Both the position numbers and the translations under genes were made by a program. A DNA stretch of 64,000 nucleotides from contig CABIZB010000007.1 in assembly GCA_902363145.1 (NCBI GenBank), positions 1 to 64,000 of the forward strand. The letters are read 5' to 3'. Numbering within the stretch: the stretch's first letter is position 1; each line of letters opens with the position of its first letter. Shown in pieces: positions 52,072 through 61,020 of this stretch. Origin of the DNA: Oscillospiraceae bacterium. Lineage in GTDB: Bacteria; Bacillota; Clostridia; Oscillospirales; Ruminococcaceae. Below the pieces are notes generated by a model that was not told the DNA's origin, made no database searches, and was given only the letters and a program-made list of their open reading frames with translations.

Positions 52072-53211
52072 ATGAAAAACAAATTAAAGGAAATAATGCC
52101 CGTTATCGCAGGGCTTATCGTAATACTTATTCTGATAATCATTCCCACGGGCTTTGAGGGCGCTCAGATATTCAAAGGCACCGAACGTGTTCCCGCAAAG
52201 GTACTTTCAACAGATAACTCACAAATTGTTGATAACGGACTTATCAGAACAGGCGAACAGAGCTGCTCCGTAGAAGTGCTCAAAGGAAAATTCAAGAGAG
52301 CAGTTATAGGCAGCGCCGTTAATATGCTGACAGGCTCCTGTGAAAATGACAAGATTTTTGCTGAGGGGGACAAGGCACTTATCATCATCAGCTACAGGGA
52401 CAGCGAGATACTCTCCGCTGCAATGATAGACCACTACAGGCTCAATTATGAGATTATTCTTGCTGTGATATTTGGCGCTCTGCTCATAATCACCGCAGGA
52501 AAAACAGGCTTCCGCTCCCTGCTTTCCTTTATAATCACTATACTTGCAGTGTGGAAAGCAGTTGTTCCATTGTATCTCAAAGGCATTGACCCCATAGTCA
52601 GCGGTGCGGTGTTCATCACACTGCTTTCCGTAATAATAATCGCCATGGTCTATGGCTTTGACAGGCGGTGCTTTGCGGCAACTGCTGGAGTAATGTCGGG
52701 CGTGATGGTCGCGCTGGTATTCGGTGCAGTGTTCACCAACATTTTCAAGATACACGGCGCAGTAATGTCAATGTCCGAAAGTCTGCTGTACTGCGGATAC
52801 GGCAATCTGAACCTCACAAGCATATTTACCGCCAGCATTTTCATCGGCTCCTCGGGAGCTATGATGGACCTTGCTGTGGATATAACTTCGGCTATGTACG
52901 AGATAACTCAGAAAAAGCCCGACATAACCGCCAAGGAGCTTATCCTTTCGGGTATGAACATAGGCAGGGCTGCCATGGGAACTATAAGCACAACCCTGCT
53001 GCTGGCTTACACGGGAAGCTGCATTGCTATGCTCATGGTATTTATGGCGCAGGGCACTCCTCTTGTGAATATCCTCAACTACAAATACGTTGCGGCTGAG
53101 ATAGTCCACACCGTTGCAGGAAGCATTGGTCTTACGGCAGTTGCTCCCCTTACGGCAGTGCTTGGCGGAACTGTTCTGACCTACGGAACAAAAGCTGCAA
53201 AAAGCGAATAG
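52072..53211 (+). CDS. YibE/F family membrane protein
   Basis: The 379-residue protein has a first membrane helix (about 10-28), an extracellular domain of some 90 residues and a multi-helix membrane domain (about seven helices from residue 125 on). The YibE/F signatures are present, such as IFIGSSGAMMDLAVDITSAMYEI and MGTISTTLLLAYTGSCIAMLM. The family is widespread in Firmicutes and uncharacterised; transport is suspected. ATG 52072 is chosen for its AGAGGA site; an upstream in-frame start at 52006 is less likely. Confidence 0.85.
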   Translation: MKNKLKEIMPVIAGLIVILILIIIPTGFEGAQIFKGTERVPAKVLSTDNSQIVDNGLIRTGEQSCSVEVLKGKFKRAVIGSAVNMLTGSCENDKIFAEGDKALIIISYRDSEILSAAMIDHYRLNYEIILAVIFGALLIITAGKTGFRSLLSFIITILAVWKAVVPLYLKGIDPIVSGAVFITLLSVIIIAMVYGFDRRCFAATAGVMSGVMVALVFGAVFTNIFKIHGAVMSMSESLLYCGYGNLNLTSIFTASIFIGSSGAMMDLAVDITSAMYEITQKKPDITAKELILSGMNIGRAAMGTISTTLLLAYTGSCIAMLMVFMAQGTPLVNILNYKYVAAEIVHTVAGSIGLTAVAPLTAVLGGTVLTYGTKAAKSE

Positions 53212-53251
53212 AAAAAATGCTTCCTTATCAGACGATAGGGAAGCATTTTGT
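53212..53251. terminator. Bidirectional terminator between yibE/F and the Spo0A-like gene
   Basis: Perfect arms AAAATGCTTCC (53214-53224) and GGAAGCATTTT (53239-53249) between convergent genes. Confidence 0.88.
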
Positions 53252-53997
53252 TATACTTTATATTCCGACAGCCTGAGGCAGTCGCTTATAAGTGCGATAA
53301 GCTCGGAATTGGTGGGCTTGTCGCCGTCAAAGCTTATCTTACAGTGAAGCTTGTCCTCAATGAACTTGCTGTCTCCGTTCTGCCTGTCCCATGCGGTGGT
53401 TATGGCATGACGTATGGCTCTCTCCACACGGGTGGGTGTGGTCTGATTGGTCTGGGCAACGGTAGGGTAGAGCCTCTTTGTTATGCTGTCAAGGACGGTC
53501 ATATCCTCGGTAGCGAGCATTACTGCCGAACGCAGATATCTGTAACCCTTTACATTGGGTGGTACTCCCATTTTCTGGATTATCTCCGTAACTGTTCTTT
53601 CAAGGCCGCTTTGGCTGCCTGTCCACAAAGAAGGCTTTTTAGTGTAAGATGCCGTTCTGTGGCCAAAATATTTCTGCAAAAGCTCTTCAAATTCCCATTC
53701 CCTGCGGCAGCAATGGACAAAGCCAAATTCGTCAAATGCAGAAGGTTCAGATGTGATAATAAAACATGGCGCATAATGCTCGATGTTCTTGAAAAAGCAG
53801 AATACCTTTAAAAGTTCATCCTTTCCTATTGATCCGGTATCTGCTGCAAATGCTGAAAGGTCAGAGTTGAGCATCGCTGACGTTATCGAGACAGCGTCAG
53901 GTCGGGTACGGACGCAGCTGTATCCAAGCTCGGTGAGAGTATCATACAGTGAACAGTATTTACTGTCGCAAACTGCTATTTTGTCAAATGAAGACAT
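53251..53997 (-). CDS. Spo0A-like response regulator with degenerate receiver
   Basis: The C-terminal 115 residues of this 248-residue protein match the Spo0A DNA-binding domain: VTEIIQKMGVPPNVKGYRYLRSAV, then LDSITKRLYPTVAQ and TPTRVERAIRHAITTAW and KPTNSELIALISDCLRL. The N-terminal half has the size of a receiver domain but lacks key residues: one acidic-pocket Asp is replaced (VCDS), and the conserved Lys-Pro segment is missing. Asp53 may be the relic phospho-site. Spo0A governs sporulation entry; this could be a diverged paralogue or a lineage-specific Spo0A. Confidence 0.85.
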   Translation of the reverse strand: MSSFDKIAVCDSKYCSLYDTLTELGYSCVRTRPDAVSITSAMLNSDLSAFAADTGSIGKDELLKVFCFFKNIEHYAPCFIITSEPSAFDEFGFVHCCRREWEFEELLQKYFGHRTASYTKKPSLWTGSQSGLERTVTEIIQKMGVPPNVKGYRYLRSAVMLATEDMTVLDSITKRLYPTVAQTNQTTPTRVERAIRHAITTAWDRQNGDSKFIEDKLHCKISFDGDKPTNSELIALISDCLRLSEYKV

Positions 53998-54590
53998 TTT
54001 ATCATCCTTTCGATATTGGCTCCTTTGCCAACATATTTAATGTACATGAATATTGTCTCACTCATCCTTATAATGCGTCTCTATATGTACAATTTACGGC
54101 CGTTAATTTATGACAATATGATAACATTTATTACAATTTCTGTCAACGTGTGCACTAAGCGACAAAAGTCCCTTTTCAATGACTATGGCAGGACAAATTT
54201 ATTTATTATAATAATATTACCGATTTATATTATATAAATATTATTTTTATATAATATATTCTTGATTTCAAATCAATCTTTACGTTATTTGTCTTTGAAT
54301 GGCTATAATACGTCATTTGGCAAGATATGCAGATATGTATCGCAGCAAAAGGCATCAGTCCCCATAAGATAAACTTTTTATAAACACGGCTGTGCAGGTG
54401 TTTTTTTACCGTCAAGACATATTTTTCGGATTAACGATATCTTAACCATCAGGTTTACATTTTCTGTATTCACATTCACTTTTTGATTGATTATCTCTGC
54501 TTTTTATTTTCAGTTAAGTTACAAATACTGCTAAAGGATAAGTTTTACACTGAAATTATTAACAAGTCATTGTTTATTATATTCAAACAC
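53998..54590. other. AT-rich intergenic region, no gene seen
   Basis: Nearly 600 bases upstream of the Spo0A-like gene and downstream of the aminotransferase gene. Very AT-rich from 54190 to 54260. No RNA gene, repeat-family copy or convincing coding frame is seen; it should contain the Spo0A-like promoter. Confidence 0.45.
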
Positions 54591-54617
54591 AAAGGTCGGA
54601 AGCGTGTTCCGACCTTT
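54591..54617 (-). terminator. Terminator of the class V aminotransferase gene
   Basis: Perfect 11-bp arms AAAGGTCGGAA (54591-54601) and TTCCGACCTTT (54607-54617), directly after the stop at 54623. Confidence 0.8.
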
Positions 54618-54622
54618 GATAA

Positions 54623-55774
54623 TTATCTTTTGCTGCAAATGTCTCCGATAGCTCTGCACAGCATATCCGTTTCAACGGTTGTGTTGAAGCATGAGGGGGA
54701 AAACCTGATAGCGCCGTTTGGGAGCGTACCTGCCGCCTTATGGGCAAGACCCGAGCAGTGCAGTCCTCCACGGAGGGCAAAGCCCCTGTCGCTGAGCAGT
54801 GATGTTGCTTCTTCGGGCAAAATGCCGTCCAGATTGAACAGAACTATGGGAAGATATTTTGCCCTGTCACGCCTGTATATCCGCACGCCGTCCAGCCTTT
54901 CAAGTCCTGCTATGAACCTGCTGCAAAGGGCGTTCTCGTGATCGGATATCCTGTCATGACCATACCTGTTTATAAAGTCGATGCCTGCGCCTACGGAAAC
55001 TATGCCCACGGTGTTCACCGTGCCGCTTTCCAGTCCCTCGGGGAGGAATGGGGTCTGCTCCAGCTCAAGGGAAGTGCTGCCCGTTCCGCCCTCCATGATA
55101 TGATAGATAGGGAACTTGCCGTCGGTTATCATAAGTCCTGTGCCGGAGATCCCGAAAAGTCCCTTGTGTCCCGGCATACAAAGGATATTTATATTATCCT
55201 CCTGCATATTTACAGGCAGCACGCCGCAGACCTGTGCGCCGTCCGCTATGAAGCATATGCCATGGCGGCGGCACATCTCTCCGATGCGCCTGAACGGAAG
55301 CAGCTGACCTGTTACGTTGCTGCCCAGAGTACAGACAACGGCAGCTGTTTTTGGCGTGATGAGCCTTTCAAAGTTCATCACGGTAACATCGTCATCGGGG
55401 TGCACCTCGGCAATGCTGTAGGTAAGCCCCCGCTTTGTCATTTCATAAACAGGGCGTGCAACGGAGTTATGCTCTAAGTTTGAGATTATTACGTGAAAAT
55501 CACGCTTTTCCCTGAGAGCCTCCTCCGCAATGCCCTTGACGGCAATATTTATACTATGTGTGCAGTTTAAGGTGAATACCACGTTCTGCGGCTCTGCGCC
55601 GAACATTTGTGCTGCCTTTTCCCTTACGCTGTAAACGGCAGACGAAGCGCTTATGGACAGCTTATGTCCGCTGCGCCCGGGATTTCCGCCGTATCTTACA
55701 ATGGCATCGGCAGCGGCACTTCTTACAGAAGCAGGCTTTGGATAGGTAGTTGCGGCGCTGTCAAAATATATCAC
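54623..55774 (-). CDS. Class V aminotransferase-fold cysteine desulfurase-like protein
   Basis: The 383-residue PLP enzyme begins YFDSAATTYPKP and has NCTHSINIAVKG, SNLEHNSVARP, the cofactor Asp in FIADGAQ, and the Schiff-base Lys in PGHKGLFG (about 205). A Cys lies in the mobile loop (GGLHCSGLAHK, about 335), as in SufS/Csd-type desulfurases. It would mobilise sulphur or selenium from cysteine or selenocysteine. The next gene encodes DUF3343, a putative sulphur/selenium carrier, reinforcing that reading. No iron-sulphur scaffold gene is adjacent. Confidence 0.82.
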   Translation of the reverse strand: MIYFDSAATTYPKPASVRSAAADAIVRYGGNPGRSGHKLSISASSAVYSVREKAAQMFGAEPQNVVFTLNCTHSINIAVKGIAEEALREKRDFHVIISNLEHNSVARPVYEMTKRGLTYSIAEVHPDDDVTVMNFERLITPKTAAVVCTLGSNVTGQLLPFRRIGEMCRRHGICFIADGAQVCGVLPVNMQEDNINILCMPGHKGLFGISGTGLMITDGKFPIYHIMEGGTGSTSLELEQTPFLPEGLESGTVNTVGIVSVGAGIDFINRYGHDRISDHENALCSRFIAGLERLDGVRIYRRDRAKYLPIVLFNLDGILPEEATSLLSDRGFALRGGLHCSGLAHKAAGTLPNGAIRFSPSCFNTTVETDMLCRAIGDICSKR

Positions 55775-55802
55775 ATAAGATCATTCCCTCCGGATAATAT
55801 GT

Positions 55803-56021
55803 TTATTTAACTTCACTTACGGTCTTATAGGGGATCTTGTTATCCTCCATAAGCTTTATAAGCTCAGCTGACGGCGCATCGGTGAGGACGCTGTAGCCGC
55901 AGCCGTGTGCGATATTGGCGGGTGTACGTCTTATCTCTGCGGAATGTCCCGCTTTATTCAGAACAGTCTTTGCCTTGTTTGCAAAGGTCACTGAGGCAAA
56001 GGCTATGATATGCTTCTGCAC
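55803..56021 (-). CDS. DUF3343 protein, putative Se/S carrier
   Basis: This 72-residue protein follows the DUF3343 pattern: FASVTFANKAKTVLNKAGHSAEIRRTPANIAHGCGYSV, with the conserved Gly-Cys-Gly near residue 41. The family is described as putative Se/S carrier-like and often neighbours TusA/YedF-like or class V aminotransferase genes. It is immediately upstream of the aminotransferase gene on the same strand (28-base gap). The GC-G cysteine would be the carrier thiol; this role is inferred. Confidence 0.8.
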   Translation of the reverse strand: MQKHIIAFASVTFANKAKTVLNKAGHSAEIRRTPANIAHGCGYSVLTDAPSAELIKLMEDNKIPYKTVSEVK

Positions 56022-56173
56022 ATTATCACCCTTTCGTGATCAGCTTACCGAGCCGTATATCAATGCCTATACGCAGCTCAGTATAAGTATTATATTCACC
56101 TGACGGGCGAAGTGTCACTGTGAAGCAATATCGGGATTGACCTTTTCCCGTGAATGTGATATTATAAGTATTG

Positions 56174-56401
56174 TCAGGTCTCTACCATTATTTTTCCTGT
56201 GTCTTCGCTTCTGAGGGCTATGACTGCCCCTCGGATAAGATAGGCGGTAGGGTCGCCTGCGGGGCTTCTGTGGAGGCAGATAACTCTCGTCCCCTCGATA
56301 AGTCCCATGTCCATCAGCCTGCGGCGCATACTGCCGCTGCTGTTCATTGCCCTGACCGTGGCTGTTGTGCCCTCGGCAAGGCTGGAAAGTGTTGTATTCA
56401 T
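56174..56401 (-). CDS. feoA: FeoA-family protein
   Basis: The 75-residue protein is an SH3-like FeoA domain (LSSLAEGTTATVRAMNSSG; RRLMDMGLIEGTRVICLHRSPAGDPTAYLIRG). FeoA normally assists the ferrous-iron permease FeoB. feoB is not adjacent in this window: DUF3343 follows downstream, and a palindromic element and divergent rsmE lie upstream. Whether it pairs with a distant FeoB or is a stand-alone regulator-like FeoA cannot be told. Confidence 0.88.
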   Translation of the reverse strand: MNTTLSSLAEGTTATVRAMNSSGSMRRRLMDMGLIEGTRVICLHRSPAGDPTAYLIRGAVIALRSEDTGKIMVET

Positions 56402-56438
56402 AAGTACAAGACCTCTGTTATGTTAGTTATTATATGTT

Positions 56439-56526
56439 ATACTAAGCACCAATTAAAAAATATACAAAAAATCGAGCATGATCTATGCGATGATTTTTTG
56501 TATATAGTCTTATTGGCGATTAGTAT
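56439..56526. repeat. MITE-like palindromic element, copy 4 (short)
   Basis: 88 bp with the same termini (ATACTAAGCACCAAT and ATTGGCGATTAGTAT) but lacking part of the centre. Both ends keep the TTGTAT-17-TAGTAT arrangement, pointing at feoA and rsmE. Confidence 0.85.
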
Positions 56527-56568
56527 TATAATATGTTGAAATATGTTACTGTGTTAATCGGAGGAAAT

Positions 56569-57294
56569 ATGCCAAGATTTTTTATTGATGAGGACGCTCT
56601 CAGGGGCGATGAAATTGTTATCACAGGCGGTGATGCCGTTCACATCGGCAGGTCGCTTAGAATGAAAACAGGCGATGAGATAACCTTTTGCCGCATGGGG
56701 ATTGAATACAAAACTGTCATCGAAAAGATGACTTCCGACGAGGTTTACTGTAAGATAACTGAGCAGTTCCCCTCCTCGTCCGAGCCGAAATTAAGGCTGT
56801 CCTTATATCAGGCTTTGCCAAAGCAGGATAAGGCGGAGCTTATCATTCAGAAATGCACGGAGCTTGGTGCGGCGGAGATAGTTTTCTTTCTCTCCCGCAG
56901 ATGCGTATCACGCCCCGATGAAAAATCCGCACAGAAAAAGCTTATCCGCTGGCAGAAGATCGCCGAGGAAGCCGCAAAGCAGTCCGGCAGGGGAGAGATA
57001 CCTGTTATCAGGGGCATTTTGTCCTTTGATGAAGCTGTAAACTCCTTTGCGGACAAGGATATAAGTCTTTTCTGCTATGAAAACGGCGGACAGAGGCTTT
57101 CGGAGGCTGACATATCCTCTGCCAATACCTGCGGAATTATGATAGGCGCAGAGGGCGGCTTTGACAGGGACGAGGAAGAAAAAGCCTGTGCTGCGGGAGC
57201 AACCCCCATATGGCTCGGCAAGCGCATTCTCCGCTGCGAGACCTGCCCCATTGCGGTGACTGCTATTATTATGAATATTGCTGGGGAAATGTGA
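56569..57294 (+). CDS. rsmE: 16S rRNA m3U1498 methyltransferase RsmE
   Basis: The 241-residue SPOUT methyltransferase has an N-terminal PUA-like domain (FFIDEDALRGDEIVITGGDAVHIGRSLRMK) and the knotted C-terminal site (IGAEGGFDRDEEEKA; LGKRILRCETCPIAV). The start MPRFFI has GGAGGAAAT upstream and is preferred to the longer frame from 56533, which begins just after the palindromic element. prmA, its usual neighbour, is 35 kb away here. Confidence 0.94.
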   Translation: MPRFFIDEDALRGDEIVITGGDAVHIGRSLRMKTGDEITFCRMGIEYKTVIEKMTSDEVYCKITEQFPSSSEPKLRLSLYQALPKQDKAELIIQKCTELGAAEIVFFLSRRCVSRPDEKSAQKKLIRWQKIAEEAAKQSGRGEIPVIRGILSFDEAVNSFADKDISLFCYENGGQRLSEADISSANTCGIMIGAEGGFDRDEEEKACAAGATPIWLGKRILRCETCPIAVTAIIMNIAGEM

Positions 57295-57304
57295 GGTTTG
57301 TTGT

Positions 57305-57622
57305 TTGTGCTGACCTGTAAAAATGTTAATTTGTCCGTACCTGCGCCTTACGGCGGAAACTGAATTGCAATTTCTGCGAAATTGCTCTCAGTTTCAAAGC
57401 CGCCTGCACTTTAAAGATTTTGATTTATTTGAAGTAAACTTCTTACTTTGCTTGATTTTGAATTTTCAATGCAGGCGGCTTTAGACTTTTTCTTTTGTCG
57501 ATTATCAGCTCGATTGTCTTAACCGTCAGCAAACGGATTTCGCTGCTTGCGAACAGCGACCAGATGGCTCTGCCCTCAGTGGACTTCCTAAACCCTTTGC
57601 CTTGTGCTTATTTATAAGGATT
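57305..57622 (+). repeat. Modular intergenic repeat, long copy B
   Basis: TTGTCCGTACCTGCGCC; GAAACTGA/TCAGTTTC stem (57356-57363, 57388-57395) enclosing GCAATTTC/GAAATTGC; AAAGCCGCCTGCA/TGCAGGCGGCTTT arms (57396-57408, 57470-57482); then AAACGGATTTCG and the 3' module CTAAACCCTTTGCC plus TTGTGCTTATTT. It lies directly after rsmE. Confidence 0.8.
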
Positions 57623-57650
57623 TGCTTGTTTTCCTTTTTACCCTTTTAAT

Positions 57651-57692
57651 AAAATAACCGTTTCGGATTTTTTTTGCCGAAACGGTTATTTT
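57651..57692. terminator. Bidirectional terminator between rsmE and GH16
   Basis: Perfect 16-bp arms (57651-57666, 57677-57692; core AACCGTTTCGG) with A and T runs, serving the minus-strand GH16 gene and the plus strand. Confidence 0.9.
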
Positions 57693-57694
57693 TA

Positions 57695-58489
57695 TTATTT
57701 CACTTCTCCATATACCCTTACATAATCCACCTTGATACTGTCGGGCAGATCTTCGGGGCTTGGTGCGCCTGTCCAGCCGCCTGTTTCTGCGGAAACTATG
57801 ACATACAGCGGAACCTCACAAGTTCCTCTTGCTTTCTTTGCGTCTGTACGCCAGCTTTCCTTGCCGTCGATATAATAAACATACTCATCTTCCGTCCAGA
57901 GCAGTCCGAATGTATGATAATTGCCGTCATACACATTTGCGCTGACCACCTGTCCCGATGACTTATGTGCTTTTCCGTAGCCGTCCCAGTTAAGTGTATG
58001 CTGTATCTTTTTTTCATTATGAAACGGTGACTCATAAATGTCTATCTCTGTGCCGTCCTTTCCGCCGTTATTTTCGCTCAGGACGCTGTCGCCCATGAGC
58101 CAGAAGGCTGTCCAATAGCCGGGCTTTGAATTAAGAGTGCATCGCACCTCAAAATACCCGTATGCCTGCTCGAAAAGTCCCTTTGTTTCCACCGCTCCCG
58201 AATTGAAGCGGTCTGTTTCCTCGTCGTAAGACATTTCAAGGACAAGGCTGCCCTCTCCGTCAAGATATGACATTTCATCACACCAATAGTTGTTAAGGTC
58301 CTGCCGTCTCTGCTCGTCTGCCATTTTCCACTTTGATGTATCAAGCTCTGTTCCGTCAAAGTTGTCCTCAAAGGTAATGGCATAATGCCTGCCGTCGATG
58401 AACTTATCGTTTCCGTCAGTACCCAGTCCCACAACGCCTGTTACGGCGGTCTGGACGGCTGTGAGGAACGCAAGAAGCTTTGATGTCAT
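57695..58489 (-). CDS. Secreted GH16 endo-beta-glucanase (lichenase/laminarinase-like)
   Basis: The 264-residue protein has a short hydrophobic N-terminus (MTSKLLAFLTAVQTAVTGVVG) acting as signal or anchor, and a GH16 jelly roll. The catalytic motif is GTEIDIYES, with nucleophile Glu, assisting Asp and acid/base Glu near residues 148-152. YFEVRCTLNSKPGYWTAFWLM and HTFGLLWTEDEYVYYIDG are typical. It should cut mixed-linkage or beta-1,3-glucans. ATG 58489 has GGGAGTG upstream and lies only 4 bases after the mnmG stop codon, so it may be read through from mnmG. Confidence 0.88.
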   Translation of the reverse strand: MTSKLLAFLTAVQTAVTGVVGLGTDGNDKFIDGRHYAITFEDNFDGTELDTSKWKMADEQRRQDLNNYWCDEMSYLDGEGSLVLEMSYDEETDRFNSGAVETKGLFEQAYGYFEVRCTLNSKPGYWTAFWLMGDSVLSENNGGKDGTEIDIYESPFHNEKKIQHTLNWDGYGKAHKSSGQVVSANVYDGNYHTFGLLWTEDEYVYYIDGKESWRTDAKKARGTCEVPLYVIVSAETGGWTGAPSPEDLPDSIKVDYVRVYGEVK

Positions 58490-58493
58490 ATTA

Positions 58494-60392
58494 TCACTCC
58501 CTATCAATTCCGCCTGTTTTTCTGAGCTTGGAGAGCCATATTATAAGCACGCTCACATCGGCAGGGGACACGCCCGAAATTCTGCTTGCCTGACCGATAT
58601 TCTCAGGCTTTACCTTATTGAGCTTTTCTATCGCTTCAAGGCTCAGTCCGCCGATATCCTTGTAATCCACATTATCGGGGAGCTTTTTCTCTTCAAGCTT
58701 TCTTACATGATCTACTTCCATAAGCTGACGGGCAATGTAGCCGTCATACTCTATCCTGAGACCCACCTGCTCCTTTACCTCATATGAAAGCTCAGGGCGT
58801 TCATCGTCAAAGGGTGCAAGGTCGTCATATGATATCTGAGGGCGCTTTATAAGCTCGGACATTTTAAGTCCTGTTGAGATAGCCGCTGTACCCTTGCTCA
58901 TAAGCATTTCATTAAGCTCGGGTGAGGGGCTGACGGATTTTTTCTTTACACGCTTTATCTCCGCTTCTATCTGAGCCTGCTTTTCAAGGAATTTTTCATA
59001 TCTCTCATCGGAGATAAGTCCTACCTCGTGACCGATAGGCGTAAGGCGCTCGTCGGCATTGTCCTGCCTGAGTATGAGTCTGTATTCGCTGCGGCTGGTC
59101 ATCATTCTGTAGGGGTCGGTGCAGCCCTTGATAACAAGGTCATCGATAAGCGTGCCGATGTAGGAAGATGAACGGGGGAGAGATATCTGCTCTCTGCCGT
59201 GGACTGCAAGGGCGGCGTTTATTCCTGCGATAAGTCCCTGTGCGGCAGCTTCTTCATAGCCCGATGTTCCGTTGAACTGACCTGCGCCGTAAAGTCCGCT
59301 TATTTTTTTGAATTCAAGGGTGTGCTTCAGGTCCTGCGGGTCGCAGCAGTCGTATTCGATGGCATATGCGTTTCGCATTACCTCAACGTGCTCCAGTCCC
59401 TTTATGGTGTGCAGAAATTTCAGCTGAACGTCCTCGGGAAGAGAAGAGGACATTCCCTGCAGATAATATTCATCGGTGGTAAGACCCATTGGCTCGATAA
59501 AAAGCTGGTGACGGGGTCTGTCGGGAAAGCGCATTATCTTATCCTCAATAGAGGGGCAATATCTGGGGCCTATGCCGTGTATCCTGCCCGAATAAAGAGG
59601 TGAACGGTGGATATTCTCACGTATAGTCTTGTGGGTCTCATCATTTGTGTAAGCCACATAGCAGGAAACTATATTTTTAAGACCCTCTCTGGGAGTTTCA
59701 AAGGAAAATGGCTGGATATCCTCATCGCCGTCCTGGCGTTCAAGAAGGTCAAAGTTAATGCTTCTCTTATGCACACGGGAGGGTGTGCCTGTCTTGAATC
59801 GCCTGAGATGAACTCCTATCTTTTCAAGGCTTGCGGAAAGATATCTTGCGGGGAGGGTGGCATCAGGCCCGCTTTCGTAGCTCACATCTCCCACATGGAT
59901 AACGCCTTTGAGATATGTTCCCGTTGCGATGATGACCTTTTTCACATTGTACCTTGCGCCAAGGGCTGTGACAATGCCTGTTACTGTGCCGTTCTCAGCC
60001 AGTACCTCTGTTACCTCAGCCTGCTTTATGTACAGATCATCCTGATCCTCGCATACTTTTTTCATATACTCATGGTACTTCACCCTGTCTGCCTGAACAC
60101 GCAGGCTGTGAACGGCAGGGCCTTTTCCACGGTTGAGCATTCTGCTCTGGATAAAGCATTTGTCGGCAGATTTGCCCATCTGACCGCCCAGCGCATCTAT
60201 CTCACGGACAAGATGACCCTTAGCTGTTCCGCCGATAGAGGGGTTGCAGGGCATATTTGCAATGCCGTCAAGGGTGATCGTGAAAAGAGCCGTCTTTACC
60301 CCCAGACGTGCGCAGGCAAGAGCAGCTTCCACTCCCGCATGACCCGCTCCCACAACGGCAACGTCAAAATCATCTACATAGTAATTATCCAT
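58494..60392 (-). CDS. mnmG: tRNA uridine-5-carboxymethylaminomethyl synthase MnmG (GidA)
   Basis: The 632-residue FAD protein works with MnmE to modify the wobble uridine of tRNAs. It has the dinucleotide-binding [14 protein letters not shown] (about 14-27), [51 protein letters not shown] and the C-terminal helical domain. Length is normal. Its partner mnmE is 2 genes upstream on the same strand; cdd sits between them. Confidence 0.96.
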   Translation of the reverse strand: MDNYYVDDFDVAVVGAGHAGVEAALACARLGVKTALFTITLDGIANMPCNPSIGGTAKGHLVREIDALGGQMGKSADKCFIQSRMLNRGKGPAVHSLRVQADRVKYHEYMKKVCEDQDDLYIKQAEVTEVLAENGTVTGIVTALGARYNVKKVIIATGTYLKGVIHVGDVSYESGPDATLPARYLSASLEKIGVHLRRFKTGTPSRVHKRSINFDLLERQDGDEDIQPFSFETPREGLKNIVSCYVAYTNDETHKTIRENIHRSPLYSGRIHGIGPRYCPSIEDKIMRFPDRPRHQLFIEPMGLTTDEYYLQGMSSSLPEDVQLKFLHTIKGLEHVEVMRNAYAIEYDCCDPQDLKHTLEFKKISGLYGAGQFNGTSGYEEAAAQGLIAGINAALAVHGREQISLPRSSSYIGTLIDDLVIKGCTDPYRMMTSRSEYRLILRQDNADERLTPIGHEVGLISDERYEKFLEKQAQIEAEIKRVKKKSVSPSPELNEMLMSKGTAAISTGLKMSELIKRPQISYDDLAPFDDERPELSYEVKEQVGLRIEYDGYIARQLMEVDHVRKLEEKKLPDNVDYKDIGGLSLEAIEKLNKVKPENIGQASRISGVSPADVSVLIIWLSKLRKTGGIDRE

Positions 60393-60441
60393 ATTTATTC
60401 TTCCAATCCTAAAATTTTCCTGTTGAGCCCTTGAATAAATG

Positions 60442-60834
60442 TCATATCCACCATTCGGGCGTAAGGTCGCCCAAGGTAACTATCCTTTCATTCTCATAGT
60501 CAATCATTATCTCAATGTTCCTGTATTCATCTGGCATGAACTGAGCCATAAGCTCACGGCAGGCACCGCAGGGAGACATTGCTTTTCCGTCCGACCCAAT
60601 AGCAATAACACGCTTTATCTTGTTTTCGCCATTGGTTATCATGTTGAAAATCGCATTTCTTTCGGCACAGATGCCCAGAGTGCAGGCACAGTCAACGCAC
60701 ACGCCTGTATATAGCTTTCCCGAACCTGCTTCGATAGCGGCAGCAACACCGCCTGCTTCCACAATATCGGATATTTTTCTTGGGTCAAGAACTGCCTTTG
60801 CGGCAGAATACATTTCGTTCCATATATTTTCCAT
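60442..60834 (-). CDS. cdd: Cytidine deaminase
   Basis: The 130-residue protein is the tetrameric type of cytidine deaminase with three zinc cysteines: Cys56 and catalytic Glu58 in CAERNAIF, Cys89 and Cys92 in PCGACREL. It converts cytidine or deoxycytidine to uridine forms in pyrimidine salvage. GGAGG precedes the ATG. It lies between mnmG and mnmE on the same strand. Confidence 0.95.
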   Translation of the reverse strand: MENIWNEMYSAAKAVLDPRKISDIVEAGGVAAAIEAGSGKLYTGVCVDCACTLGICAERNAIFNMITNGENKIKRVIAIGSDGKAMSPCGACRELMAQFMPDEYRNIEIMIDYENERIVTLGDLTPEWWI

Positions 60835-61020
60835 ATCCTACCTCCGATTATAAAAATTTATATTTCAAGTTATTTTATAAATCAATTATCATATGGATAA
60901 TCAATGATACCATATTCATCAAACAATTTGTCAAGTCTTTTATCTAAATAATCTTTCGCTTTTCCAGATAAAAGTAAGTGCGCCTTTTGATAATGCTTTT
61001 TTGAAATCTCTTTTACTGCG

